A DNA stretch of 64,000 nucleotides, taken from the NCBI GenBank assembly GCA_041676705.1, contig JBAYRL010000004.1, positions 124,001 through 188,000 of the forward strand. Reading direction: 5' to 3'. Below are positions 16,928-25,233 of this stretch, piece by piece (the first letter of the stretch is position 1; each line of letters opens with the position of its first letter). The DNA comes from Acidimicrobiia bacterium (GTDB lineage: Bacteria; Actinomycetota; Acidimicrobiia; Acidimicrobiales; SKKL01). A program made the translations under genes and the position numbers. The notes beneath the pieces were generated by a model. The model searched no databases. It was not told the DNA's origin and saw only the letters and a list, made by a program, of their open reading frames with translations.

Positions 16928-18865
16928 ATGTCGACCGAACTAAATCGCTCCTCTCAATCTAAGCGCTCTCACTCGTCACGTTTCTGGCTCGGCACCGTTG
17001 CCATCACAGCCATGGTTTTGGTCGGTTCACTAGCATCACCCGCCTCGGCCGCTGCGTTACACCGCCAGATGAGCCCAGGCCCGATCGACGCTGCGAACCC
17101 GCTGGGTGGCAGCGATACTCCAGATCGCGCAGACGTCCTCAGCGGCGTTGACGATCCAAGTGGCATCGATACTCCAAGTGGCACCGACCAGGCGCCCAAC
17201 GAACAGGGCAGCTTCATTGTTCCCTACATGCTGGGCGGAGTTCCAGCGACACCAGGTGCGTACCCGGCCACGGTGGCATTGGTGGCCAACGACGGCTCGG
17301 AGATGAGACAGTTTTGCGCTGGTACGCTGATTGCCCGCGATGTGGTAATCACCGCAGCACACTGTGGCGAACAGAACGGATACGACGAGGACATTGAGGG
17401 CCTAATGGTGCTCATTGGCCGCACCAACCTAAGCCAGAGCGGCGGCGAATTGATCCCCGTTCGCACTATGCGGATCCACCCCGACTGGTCAGGTTCACCG
17501 TTGCTCCACAACGACCTGGCTCTTCTATACCTAGAGCGTCCAACCAACCTCGTGGCACCCGTTCCGCTGGCCATTACTGCTTCGGAACCGAATTGGTCTA
17601 CCAATCCAACCGCCGTACTTCAAGGGTGGGGCTACACCTCGGGGCCCAACACGCCCGCCTCGATTCTGCAGCAGCTAACGGTCAACGTCTTGAGCGATGC
17701 CAACTGTCTGGCCCAAATAGGGTCGTCGTACCAACCAGGTTTTGACCTGTGCGCCGGCGAGGTAGGAACCGGTATTTGTAACGGTGATAGCGGCGGACCG
17801 ATGTACGCCACCGACCGCAATGGCAACACCATTCTGGCCGGTATTATCAGCCGGGGTCACCGCCAGTGCGGCACAACTGCCGGTGTTATGACCCGGGTTG
17901 CCGCCCATTCAAATTGGATTGTTGACAACACTTTGTCAAGCAGCAACATCACCCGAATCTCGGGAGCAACCCGGTGGGAAACAGCCGCCGCCATTGCCAG
18001 AGAAACGGCCAACCTTATCGCCACACAATCCGGCGGCTCGGCGCTGACTGTCTACCTAGCCACGGGCAGTAACTTCCCCGATGCTCTGGCAGCCTCAGCC
18101 ACGGCTGGTGCCAGTAACGGAGTGGTGCTACTTACCGAACCCAATGCTCTACCCTCCGCCACCAAAGCCGCTCTAACGCAGTTGAACGTGACGAACCTCA
18201 TCGTGGTAGGCGGTGAAATGGCGATCGACAACACCACCATGGCCGCCGCGTCAAGCGCTGCTGGGGTGAACGCCACTCGTGTTTTCGGGCCTGACCGTTA
18301 TGCCACCGCCGCTGCGTTGTCGGAACAAGCTTTTCCAGCTGGTGCCACGACCGTTTATGTAGCACTGGGCACCAATTTCCCCGACGCTGTGGCGGCAGGC
18401 TCACCGGCCGGATCATCGAAAGCCCCGGTCTTACTTGCAGAAGCAAACAAGTTGCCCGCCGCTACCCGAGCCGAGCTGGAACGACTAGCTCCAAACAACA
18501 TTGTGGTGTTGGGCGGCGCTAAAGCTATCAGCCCTGAAGTGGCCACTGAGTTGGCCACCATGGCATCGGTGCAGCGAATTTCAGGTGAGACAAGACACGA
18601 GACGGCCGTCGCCCTCTCGGCCGCCAATTTCTTACCTGGGGTGAACACGGTTTATGTGGCCACCAGCCAAGACTTCCCCGACGCCTTGGCCTTTGGCCCA
18701 CTCGGTACCATCACCAATAGCCCGGTTTTGTTGGTGGAACCTAACAGCACTCCGGCCTCGGTTTTGGCGGAAATCAAACGGTTGAAGCCAAACCAGATTG
18801 TGGCCATTGGAGGTACCAAAGCGGTTTCCGACCTGGTGCTTCTTCAGTTACGAAACGCTCTGTAG
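16928..18865 (+). CDS. Secreted trypsin-like serine protease with three CWB2 cell-wall-binding repeats
   Basis: An exported S1-family protease anchored to the wall. A signal peptide occupies about residues 18-41 (hydrophobic stretch to ASPASAAA). The protease domain (about 101-335) begins after an Asp/Ser/Pro-rich pro-segment and has the triad H145 (TAAHCGE), D196 (HNDLALL) and S288 (GICNGDSGGPM). From about residue 342 three CWB2 repeats follow, each opening with a RISGATRW, RVFGPDRY or RISGETRH motif and ending in a VVGG/VLGG/AIGG strand-turn. CWB2 domains bind anionic wall polymers in other Gram-positives. The start lies 11 bp after meaB. The substrate is unknown; processing of surface proteins is a guess. 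A possible tail duplication follows the stop. Confidence 0.92.
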   Translation: MSTELNRSSQSKRSHSSRFWLGTVAITAMVLVGSLASPASAAALHRQMSPGPIDAANPLGGSDTPDRADVLSGVDDPSGIDTPSGTDQAPNEQGSFIVPYMLGGVPATPGAYPATVALVANDGSEMRQFCAGTLIARDVVITAAHCGEQNGYDEDIEGLMVLIGRTNLSQSGGELIPVRTMRIHPDWSGSPLLHNDLALLYLERPTNLVAPVPLAITASEPNWSTNPTAVLQGWGYTSGPNTPASILQQLTVNVLSDANCLAQIGSSYQPGFDLCAGEVGTGICNGDSGGPMYATDRNGNTILAGIISRGHRQCGTTAGVMTRVAAHSNWIVDNTLSSSNITRISGATRWETAAAIARETANLIATQSGGSALTVYLATGSNFPDALAASATAGASNGVVLLTEPNALPSATKAALTQLNVTNLIVVGGEMAIDNTTMAAASSAAGVNATRVFGPDRYATAAALSEQAFPAGATTVYVALGTNFPDAVAAGSPAGSSKAPVLLAEANKLPAATRAELERLAPNNIVVLGGAKAISPEVATELATMASVQRISGETRHETAVALSAANFLPGVNTVYVATSQDFPDALAFGPLGTITNSPVLLVEPNSTPASVLAEIKRLKPNQIVAIGGTKAVSDLVLLQLRNAL

Positions 18866-18918
18866 CCGTAGCCGCACAACGGTTGAGAGCCCAGGAACGC
18901 TCTGTACCCACACAACAC
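18854..18918. repeat. Two-copy repeat of the protease gene tail
   Basis: The last codons and stop region of the protease gene (AACGCTCTGTA at 18854-18864) recur at 18896-18906, each followed by a related CACAAC stretch. Only two copies are seen and spacing differs, so this is weaker than the arrays at 10854 and 25123. Confidence 0.4.
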
Positions 18919-18956
18919 CTCCCGCACCGTATCCGGGCATTTCCTCTTGGCGATAG

Positions 18957-20336
18957 TTATTCGTCCAAAGCCTCGGCGGTGGCACGGGTTAGGTCGTTGA
19001 TTCGCTCCACGATTGGTCGCAGCTGCCAATTGGTCAACTTGCTCACACCTCGCTTCACGAACCCCACCCCGGGCCGCGTTGATCGTGGCGGTGGTAGCTC
19101 TAGGGGTTGGAAACGGGCCAAAGCGTTCTTAGCGTTTCGAACGCTGCGGCTCTGGCGAATGCGCGTCGTGCCTTCAATTTCGTCTTCAAAGCCAACAATT
19201 TCGTGACCTCGGCGCTGTGTTGCCTGACCTACTACCGCCGCCATCACACCTTCACGATCAACCTGGTCACCCTGCAGTTCGGTCCATTCACTGGCCAGAA
19301 GCTCAGCCGCCGGAGCACGTGTTACGGCGTCGATTGCGGTGCCCAAAATGCGGTGCTGCATGGCCGTGGCCAGCTCAGCGTCGGAGTCTACAAAGATGGT
19401 TCCAGATGGGGCTTGGGCCTCAAGTCCACCAACGCGGGTTGCAATCACTTGGCGATCATAGAGCGCTGATCGCTCAAGCACACTAGATGACCAAATGTGG
19501 CGATACGGCAGCACAACCGTGTCAGCTGCCACTAACCACAGATCGAAAAGCTCGTCGCTCACATAACTTTCCCTCAGGTGGGCACCGGGGGTGGTTTCCA
19601 CCAGATGGCGCAGGTCTTCCACATATTGCAGGTGATGCGGTTCTTCAACCCGTACCGAACCCACCACATACATCGAAGCCGCCGAAGCTTCACCAAGTTT
19701 GGCAAAAGCTTTCACCGCCCGATCGAAACCTTTGTGCTCCTGTACGAAACCAATCGACAAAAACACATGCCCGGTCTCGGGAAGTCCTAAGCGGTGCCGG
19801 GCTTCGCTTTGGCCCACATAAACCCGCCGTAAAAAGCTTGATCCATGGTCTAACAGTTCAATTCGTTCCAGTGGCAACCCCAAAGCGGCCGCCATTCGGG
19901 CCCGCTCGGCAGCGGTGTGCACCATGATGTGATCAACGTTGCGCCAAAAGTATTTGGTTAGCCAACCCTCGGCACTTTTGCGCGCCGCAGCTTCGTAATT
20001 AACTTCGTGCGCCACAATTTCTAGGTTGTGAATCGAGCGAGCCAACACCCCTAAGGCCGCCGTAGTTCGCAGTCGTTCCGCGGCGTTAAAGCCGAGGTCA
20101 TAGAAAACATCGGGGTGAAACTGGATTATTACCTTGTCGTACTTGCGGGCCCGTTTAAGTAGCGCCAGTGGCCCTTTCGGACTGTATAGGTTGAGGTGGA
20201 AATGCGCCGCCGATGGCTGCGGCGAGAGCACATGCACTTCGTGGCCTTCAGCCCGTAACGCTTTCACCTGCTGTAAGGCATAAGAAGCAATACCATCACG
20301 AATTGGCGGGTAAGGCGTGACCATCAAAATTTTCAT
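18957..20336 (-). CDS. Glycosyltransferase, GT4-like
   Basis: A GT-B-fold glycosyltransferase: MKILMVTPYPPIRDGIASYA at the start of the acceptor domain, then FLSIGFVQEHKGFDRAVKAF opening the nucleotide-sugar domain, and LPYRHIWSSSVLERSALYDRQVIAT near the sugar-binding site. About 100 residues after the GT core are basic and have no recognised domain, which is long for GT4. I set the start at the ATG at 20336 because it overlaps the stop of the upstream glycosyltransferase as ATGA and begins exactly at the first beta strand. It is probably translationally coupled to that gene. The sugar and acceptor are unknown; surface polysaccharide is inferred from the neighbourhood. Confidence 0.85.
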   Translation of the reverse strand: MKILMVTPYPPIRDGIASYALQQVKALRAEGHEVHVLSPQPSAAHFHLNLYSPKGPLALLKRARKYDKVIIQFHPDVFYDLGFNAAERLRTTAALGVLARSIHNLEIVAHEVNYEAAARKSAEGWLTKYFWRNVDHIMVHTAAERARMAAALGLPLERIELLDHGSSFLRRVYVGQSEARHRLGLPETGHVFLSIGFVQEHKGFDRAVKAFAKLGEASAASMYVVGSVRVEEPHHLQYVEDLRHLVETTPGAHLRESYVSDELFDLWLVAADTVVLPYRHIWSSSVLERSALYDRQVIATRVGGLEAQAPSGTIFVDSDAELATAMQHRILGTAIDAVTRAPAAELLASEWTELQGDQVDREGVMAAVVGQATQRRGHEIVGFEDEIEGTTRIRQSRSVRNAKNALARFQPLELPPPRSTRPGVGFVKRGVSKLTNWQLRPIVERINDLTRATAEALDE

Positions 20337-21559
20337 TGGGCACCGCCTTGGTTCGAAGTGGTTAGCGGCAACCATTCCTCAAGCGTGGCTTCAATGTGGT
20401 CAAGCACGGCTTCGGGGTTGTAGTGGCGTGCCACATAGTCAGCGCCACTGGCTGCAAGTTGCCGTGCTTGGTCGGGTTGGCTGTCCACGAACCGTAATGC
20501 CCGTTCCAACTCGTGGATATCTCGATAGACCAACCCGGCACCGCTTCGTTCGGTGTGCCACTTCACCACCTCGGAACGAGCGTTGGCTATGACCAGGGTA
20601 CCCACCTGCCAGGCCTCCATAATGCTGCGCGAGAAGCTTTCATATGGTGATGGTTGCAGATAGGCGTCGGCACCGGCGAACACATAAGGGTGGTCATCAG
20701 CTGAAACAAACCCCAGGTCAACCACCCTATCGGTCAACGCTTCGGGCACTTCCACAGCACCAGTTCCCATGGTTACCAGCTTCATGTCGAGTGGTAATTC
20801 GGTGTGGATCCGCGCGAAAGCATTTAGCAACCAGGGCCACTGTTTCCCGCCTTCTCGACGCCCGGCGTACAGCACGTAACGCTCTTTAATTCCCAGGCGT
20901 TCCCGAACCTCGGCCAGCTGCAGCGGATCAAGTTCACCCACCGGGGCAATGCCAGCACCCACCACGGCTTGTTGGACGGGCAGATTAAACAGCCGGGTCG
21001 CCAGTTCGGCTTCGGGTTCGGAAAGGAACCATATTCCCCGTGCCCCTTCAAACAACGGTTGAAAAAGTTCGAGAGCTGCTTCGGGTTCGTCGTGTAAGCA
21101 AGGCATTAAAATGGTGCGTTCAGGTGCCAGTTGACCACAGGCAAAGGTGGTCCAAAACAGGTAGGGAGCGAACACTAAGGCTCGATATTCCGAAGCGTGG
21201 TCGAGCAGATAATGAAACATTTCTGAAGAGCGCAGATCGTCGTTCATCCAACGCTGCTGAGCGGTGATATCAACCGGGTCGCCACGGTGAATCGCAGCGC
21301 CCAGCTCGGCACGCTCAGCTCGGGGTGTGGTGATTTCAGCGGGGAAGCGGCGGATTGTTACGGCCCCATCTTGGCTCACCCCCGCCGGATATTCGTTGGC
21401 CCAGGTGAAATGGTCTTTGGCACAGGTGGTGATGATCTCTACCTGCCAGCCTCGAGCTGCCAAGCCATGGGCGATTTCGGCCATTACCGCCTCAGCACCG
21501 CCAATTACTTCGTCGCCGTATCGCGGGGGCACCAGCCCAATCGTTCCCGAACGTAGCAT
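20333..21559 (-). CDS. Glycosyltransferase, GT4 family
   Basis: A 408-residue GT-B enzyme. The acceptor domain begins with IGLVPPRYGDEVIGGAEAVMAEIAHGLAARG, a typical donor-enzyme glycine loop. The C-terminal domain has RYVLYAGRREGGKQWPWLLNAF, then the E-x7-E-like region PSPYESFSRSIMEAWQVGTLVIA, where S/E residues bind the nucleotide sugar. It is divergent from the glycosyltransferase at 21606, with 46 bp between the starts, and overlaps the next gene by 4 bp. These genes probably build one glycan; the sugar is not predictable. Confidence 0.88.
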   Translation of the reverse strand: MLRSGTIGLVPPRYGDEVIGGAEAVMAEIAHGLAARGWQVEIITTCAKDHFTWANEYPAGVSQDGAVTIRRFPAEITTPRAERAELGAAIHRGDPVDITAQQRWMNDDLRSSEMFHYLLDHASEYRALVFAPYLFWTTFACGQLAPERTILMPCLHDEPEAALELFQPLFEGARGIWFLSEPEAELATRLFNLPVQQAVVGAGIAPVGELDPLQLAEVRERLGIKERYVLYAGRREGGKQWPWLLNAFARIHTELPLDMKLVTMGTGAVEVPEALTDRVVDLGFVSADDHPYVFAGADAYLQPSPYESFSRSIMEAWQVGTLVIANARSEVVKWHTERSGAGLVYRDIHELERALRFVDSQPDQARQLAASGADYVARHYNPEAVLDHIEATLEEWLPLTTSNQGGAQ

Positions 21560-21605
21560 TCAACTAATCGTAGTCGCCGGGTTCTCTCCGCTAGATTCGT
21601 GGCTA

Positions 21606-22622
21606 ATGAATATCTGTGTTTGCGGCGTTCAAGTGCCCTTTATGTCGGGTGGCGTAGAGCTACATTACGAAAATTTGGCCAATGCCCTGCGTGAAGCGGG
21701 CCACACCGTAGACATTGCTCGCCTGCCCTCGACTTGGGATAAAACCCGAATTTTCGATGCTGCTATGGCTTGGCGTTTGGTGCCCATGGATGCCGACATG
21801 GTGATTGCGCTCAACTTTCCTTCCTACTTCGTACGCCACCCCAACAAGGTGGTGTGGTTGGCGCACCAACACCGGGCCGCCTATGACGGTGCCGGTTCGG
21901 CTTGGAGCGATTTTGGCGATGATGAAGCTTCTCTTGAGGCTCAGCGGCTGTTAACCGAATGGGACATTGTGGCTCTTAGCGAAGCCAAGCGCCGTTACTC
22001 CACCTCGGGCGTGGTGGCCAACCGTTTAGCACGCTTCAATGGGCTCTCGGCGACTCCGCTTTATCATCCTGAACCTTTGGCCGATCGTTTGGTAGAAGGT
22101 TCCTTCGGCCACTATTTGTTTTGTCCGACCCGCCTTGAAACTAACAAACGGCCCGAGCTGATGGTGGAAGCGCTTCCGCACCTAGATAGTGGCTTATCGG
22201 TTCGCATTGCGGGCAAAGGTTCACTTCATGATCAATTAGCAGCTCGTGCTAGTGATTTGGGGGAATCTGACCGGTTGGGGTTGCTGGGTTTTGTTAGTGA
22301 TGAACAGCTGATTGAGGAATACGCCGGGGCGCTCGGCGTTATTTACACGCCACACGATGAAGATTACGGCTACGTAACGCTGCAAGCTTTTCGTGCTGGT
22401 AAGCCGGTGATTACTGCGGTCGACTCGGGCGGAGTGTTGGAGTGGGTGGAAGACGGCGTGAACGGTTTCGTGACCGACGGATCTCCCCACGCTATTGCCG
22501 AAGCCGCTAATCGTTTGGCAGCTGACCCCGAGATGGCCTACCGCATGGGCCAAGCCGGCAAAGCCAAGGTAGCCACACTGTCATGGTCGAACGTGGTAGC
22601 GGCCCTAGTCGGCGAGCAATAA
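21606..22622 (+). CDS. Glycosyltransferase, GT4 family
   Basis: A 338-residue GT-B enzyme beginning NICVCGVQVPFMSGGVELHY. The C-terminal domain reads FCPTRLETNKRPELMVEALPHL, VRIAGKGSLHDQL, LGFVSDEQL and YTPHDEDYGYVTLQAFRAGKPVI, followed by DGVNGFV; the E/Y region is the donor-phosphate site. The frame is open upstream to 21327, but that part overlaps the divergent gene and reads as antisense, so the ATG at 21606 is preferred. It leads a plus-strand cluster with the GT-like and methyltransferase genes that follow 13 and 0 bp later. Confidence 0.88.
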   Translation: MNICVCGVQVPFMSGGVELHYENLANALREAGHTVDIARLPSTWDKTRIFDAAMAWRLVPMDADMVIALNFPSYFVRHPNKVVWLAHQHRAAYDGAGSAWSDFGDDEASLEAQRLLTEWDIVALSEAKRRYSTSGVVANRLARFNGLSATPLYHPEPLADRLVEGSFGHYLFCPTRLETNKRPELMVEALPHLDSGLSVRIAGKGSLHDQLAARASDLGESDRLGLLGFVSDEQLIEEYAGALGVIYTPHDEDYGYVTLQAFRAGKPVITAVDSGGVLEWVEDGVNGFVTDGSPHAIAEAANRLAADPEMAYRMGQAGKAKVATLSWSNVVAALVGEQ

Positions 22623-22635
22623 GGCCAAGCTGGCA

Positions 22636-23694
22636 ATGAGTTTTCACGCCATAACCTCGGCCCAGCACAAACCGGCCATTGGCCTGTGCATGGATGCCGC
22701 TTCGAGCACCAAATTGGCCCCGCTGGTGCAGGCTTTGGCCGAATTTGCAACTCCGGTTGCACCCGAGGCCAACCAGGTAGTGCAGGGACGTTTAGTGTCG
22801 TCGGTTCATGCCCCAACCGCGCATCTGGTGCTTGATCACCCCGAGGTGCCAGCGGCGGTTGTCATCCACCACCAAGATGACTTGGAACATGAAATCGCCC
22901 AGGCAGCAAGGCTGCTAATAACACTCGCTGCTACCGGACGTCCAAGCGCCAACTGGCCAGAAAATAAGATGCCAGAAGATGCGAAGCCCGAAGATGAGCG
23001 GCCAGAAAGTGGGCTGGCGCACACCCATACCGCAGCCGTGCAACCGGCGGTGAAGGTATTGTGGTTGAGCCCTAACCCGTTGCCAGAACCACTTCCCTTA
23101 CCGGTGTCGGTACCGCAGCGCGAAGCATTGCGGAAACGCTTTGGTTTACCTGAAACATTGGTGATTTCGGTGGGTCGGCCGGGCGCACCGAATTGGGGTG
23201 GAGCCGAGCTTGAAACAGCGCTGCGGGTAGCCAGTGTGGTGGTGGCCTCGGGTGATGTTGTGGCACGGGCTATGGCATTAGCAGCACCGGTTGTAACCGA
23301 CGCTTCGACTGCCAATGCGCTGGGTGCGACCCACAATAAGCATGTTTTGGTAGCTGAAGCCCATGAGATGAACACCGTGGCCGAAGTACTTGCCAACCAA
23401 ACTAAACGCACTGGTCAGACCAGGCCCGCTAGCCAAGGCCAGCCCCGCAACCAAACAGCGCTTTTGGGTACGACCGCACGTCAACTGATCAAGGCCAGCC
23501 AACCCCGCTCCGTGGCCAAAGCCATGGTGGAACACTTTGGATTAATGGTGGCTTCTATGTGGCCAAGCGCTGTGAACGCTCGTTTCTCGGCTCGCCTGGG
23601 TGAATTGGGCACGCCGCCTGGTCACCCCATTGAATCGCAGTTTGAAGCTCGAATGCGGGGGCTGCACATGCAAATCCAGGCAGGAGGCCTGTAA
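22636..23694 (+). CDS. Unrecognised protein with a possible degenerate GT-B C-terminal domain
   Basis: 352 residues, no signal peptide and no clear membrane segment. The first 90 residues contain DAASSTKLAPLVQALAEF and VVIHHQDDLEHEIAQAARLL. A charged Pro/Glu-rich linker follows (about 105-135). Residues about 165-250 resemble the nucleotide-sugar half of GT4 enzymes: RKRFGLPETLVISVGRPGAP, then ALAAPVVTDASTANALGA and HVLVAE, which parallels the donor-site helix. The usual donor-binding glutamates are not obvious, so it may be an inactive or accessory subunit of the neighbouring transferases. The stop overlaps the methyltransferase start (TAATG), suggesting coupling and a shared pathway. I do not assign a function. 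Confidence 0.6.
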   Translation: MSFHAITSAQHKPAIGLCMDAASSTKLAPLVQALAEFATPVAPEANQVVQGRLVSSVHAPTAHLVLDHPEVPAAVVIHHQDDLEHEIAQAARLLITLAATGRPSANWPENKMPEDAKPEDERPESGLAHTHTAAVQPAVKVLWLSPNPLPEPLPLPVSVPQREALRKRFGLPETLVISVGRPGAPNWGGAELETALRVASVVVASGDVVARAMALAAPVVTDASTANALGATHNKHVLVAEAHEMNTVAEVLANQTKRTGQTRPASQGQPRNQTALLGTTARQLIKASQPRSVAKAMVEHFGLMVASMWPSAVNARFSARLGELGTPPGHPIESQFEARMRGLHMQIQAGGL

Positions 23695-25136
23695 TGAGCG
23701 ACCCGAATCTCACCCCAGAACGTGGACAGGCTCTGCGTCAACTACTCGATCAAAGCGCAAGCCCTTCGGCCGGGGATAGGGCTGTCAAGGCCCAAGGTGC
23801 CGGTGAGACTGACGCACCCGACCAGGCGGCCAATGATGCCCAAACACCGGCCACGGCCAGCGCCGATACGTCTATGGCCTCCACAGCTAGCGCCCCAGGG
23901 CGTGAGTCGGTGCGCCAGTTACTGTCGCGTGATTCTGTCGTAGGGCTGAACGCTTCAGCGCGACGCCGCTTGTCACCTTACAAACGGAAAACTCTGCGGC
24001 TATGGCAGCGTTTTAATCCCCGCAACGTGATGGCAAGGCTTTGGCGGCGTGACGACGAGCTTGATCGCCGCTTTGCCACCATGGAATTGTTGCGCTCCGA
24101 AGTACTGTCGATGGGATTACGGGTCGATGCCTTGGGCGCTGCTGGCCTCGACCACAAAATCACCGAACTAGCCACCAACTTAGAGCTGATCAAGGGCGAA
24201 GTGCGCGGTGTTTCTGAACGCATTGAACAGCTGGGTTTCGCTATTGCCCCGGGGGCGGGTTTAGTGGGGGCCAGCCCCAGAATGGCCGAGCTGCGCGAAA
24301 GGGTTAATGCCATTGACCGCAGGGTCCGCCAATTAGCCCAAACCAACGCCAAACTCTTAACGGCCACCGCTGACATTCGAGAAACTGCACACAATTCCAA
24401 CCCAGATGACGCCATTAATAGCCGTCTCGATGGCGAACAGACCAGTAGTGGTTCAGGTTTTGATTACGTGGGTTTTGAACAGCGTTTTCGGGGCGATCCG
24501 GCCGTTATTTTGGAAATTGTCCGCCAGCGTTACCTCGAATTGTTGAGGCCACATCAACCGGTACTCGATGTGGGCTGCGGACGCGGTGAGCTACTGCAAA
24601 TGTTAGCCGATGAAGGCATCGCCGCAGTTGGTGTTGATCTCGATTCGGGCATGGCCGCCGAAGCCAAAGGCCGGGGTCTCGACGCCCATCATGGTGATGC
24701 CATCGAATACTTACGCCGCCAAGACCAAGCCAGCCTGGGGGCCATTATTTCAACCCATGTGGTTGAGCATCTTGAGCTCAACGACCTGGTCGAGTTCCTA
24801 GAGTTGTCGGTGTCACGGTTACGACCAGGCGGTCTCTTTATTGCGGAAACACCTAATCCGGCCACGCTGTTGGTGCTTGGCAACTCGTACATCATGGACC
24901 CAACCCATGTTTGGCCGCTTCACCCGTCGCTCTTCACGTTCTTGTGTGAACGCGCCGGGTTCCGCTCGGTGGAATTACTGTATGGGGCACCGGCCACCGA
25001 CTATCAACTCGATCTAGTGCCGACCGAAGGCGAAACCGCCGGGGTGGCCGAAGCCATCAATCCGGCTTTGGAACGGTTGAATCAGGTGCTCTTTGGCCCC
25101 CAGGAGTACGCCGTGATTGCTCGTACTCCTGAATAG
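23694..25136 (+). CDS. Class I SAM-dependent methyltransferase with N-terminal coiled coil
   Basis: 480 residues. The first 90 are Ala/Ser/Thr-rich and low complexity. A basic patch (RRRLSPYKRKTLRLWQRF) follows, then a helical region of about 150-230 with heptad-like spacing (ELRERVNAIDRRVRQLAQT) that should form a coiled coil. The methyltransferase domain (about 265-420) has the SAM motif LDVGCGRGELLQMLADEGI, GVDLDSG, HGDAIEYL and STHVVEHLEL, then ETPNPATLLVLGNSYIMDPTHVWPLHP, a run seen in polysaccharide-chain methyltransferases of the WbdD-like type. Chain capping or O-methylation of a surface glycan is a reasonable inference, with the coiled coil acting as scaffold. The 3' end carries an 18-bp tandem repeat with repeated stop codons. 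Confidence 0.85.
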   Translation: MSDPNLTPERGQALRQLLDQSASPSAGDRAVKAQGAGETDAPDQAANDAQTPATASADTSMASTASAPGRESVRQLLSRDSVVGLNASARRRLSPYKRKTLRLWQRFNPRNVMARLWRRDDELDRRFATMELLRSEVLSMGLRVDALGAAGLDHKITELATNLELIKGEVRGVSERIEQLGFAIAPGAGLVGASPRMAELRERVNAIDRRVRQLAQTNAKLLTATADIRETAHNSNPDDAINSRLDGEQTSSGSGFDYVGFEQRFRGDPAVILEIVRQRYLELLRPHQPVLDVGCGRGELLQMLADEGIAAVGVDLDSGMAAEAKGRGLDAHHGDAIEYLRRQDQASLGAIISTHVVEHLELNDLVEFLELSVSRLRPGGLFIAETPNPATLLVLGNSYIMDPTHVWPLHPSLFTFLCERAGFRSVELLYGAPATDYQLDLVPTEGETAGVAEAINPALERLNQVLFGPQEYAVIARTPE

Positions 25137-25194
25137 ACTTGTGCTTTTGAATAGCCGAGTGCTTCTGAATAGGCCGGTGCTCCTGAGAAGGACC
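25123..25194. repeat. 18-bp tandem repeat, four units, over the methyltransferase stop codon
   Basis: Exactly 18-bp period: 25123-25140, 25141-25158, 25159-25176 and 25177-25194, with unit form GTGCTTCTGAATAGNCCG. The first unit holds the final codons and TAG stop. The period is a multiple of three, so units 2 and 3 repeat an in-frame GAA-TAG, giving three successive in-frame stops; unit 4 has AAG instead. Confidence 0.85.
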
Positions 25195-25233
25195 GCCCGA
25201 AAGTTGACTAGAGCCCGGCGAAAATGCTGGCGA

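Noticed and set aside
21327..21605. Upstream 93-codon extension of the plus-strand glycosyltransferase
   Set aside because: It is antisense to the divergent glycosyltransferase, and the GT fold begins at the ATG at 21606.
22836..23411. 191-codon open frame antisense to the GT-like gene
   Set aside because: A by-product of codon bias; the plus-strand gene is coupled by overlap to its neighbour.
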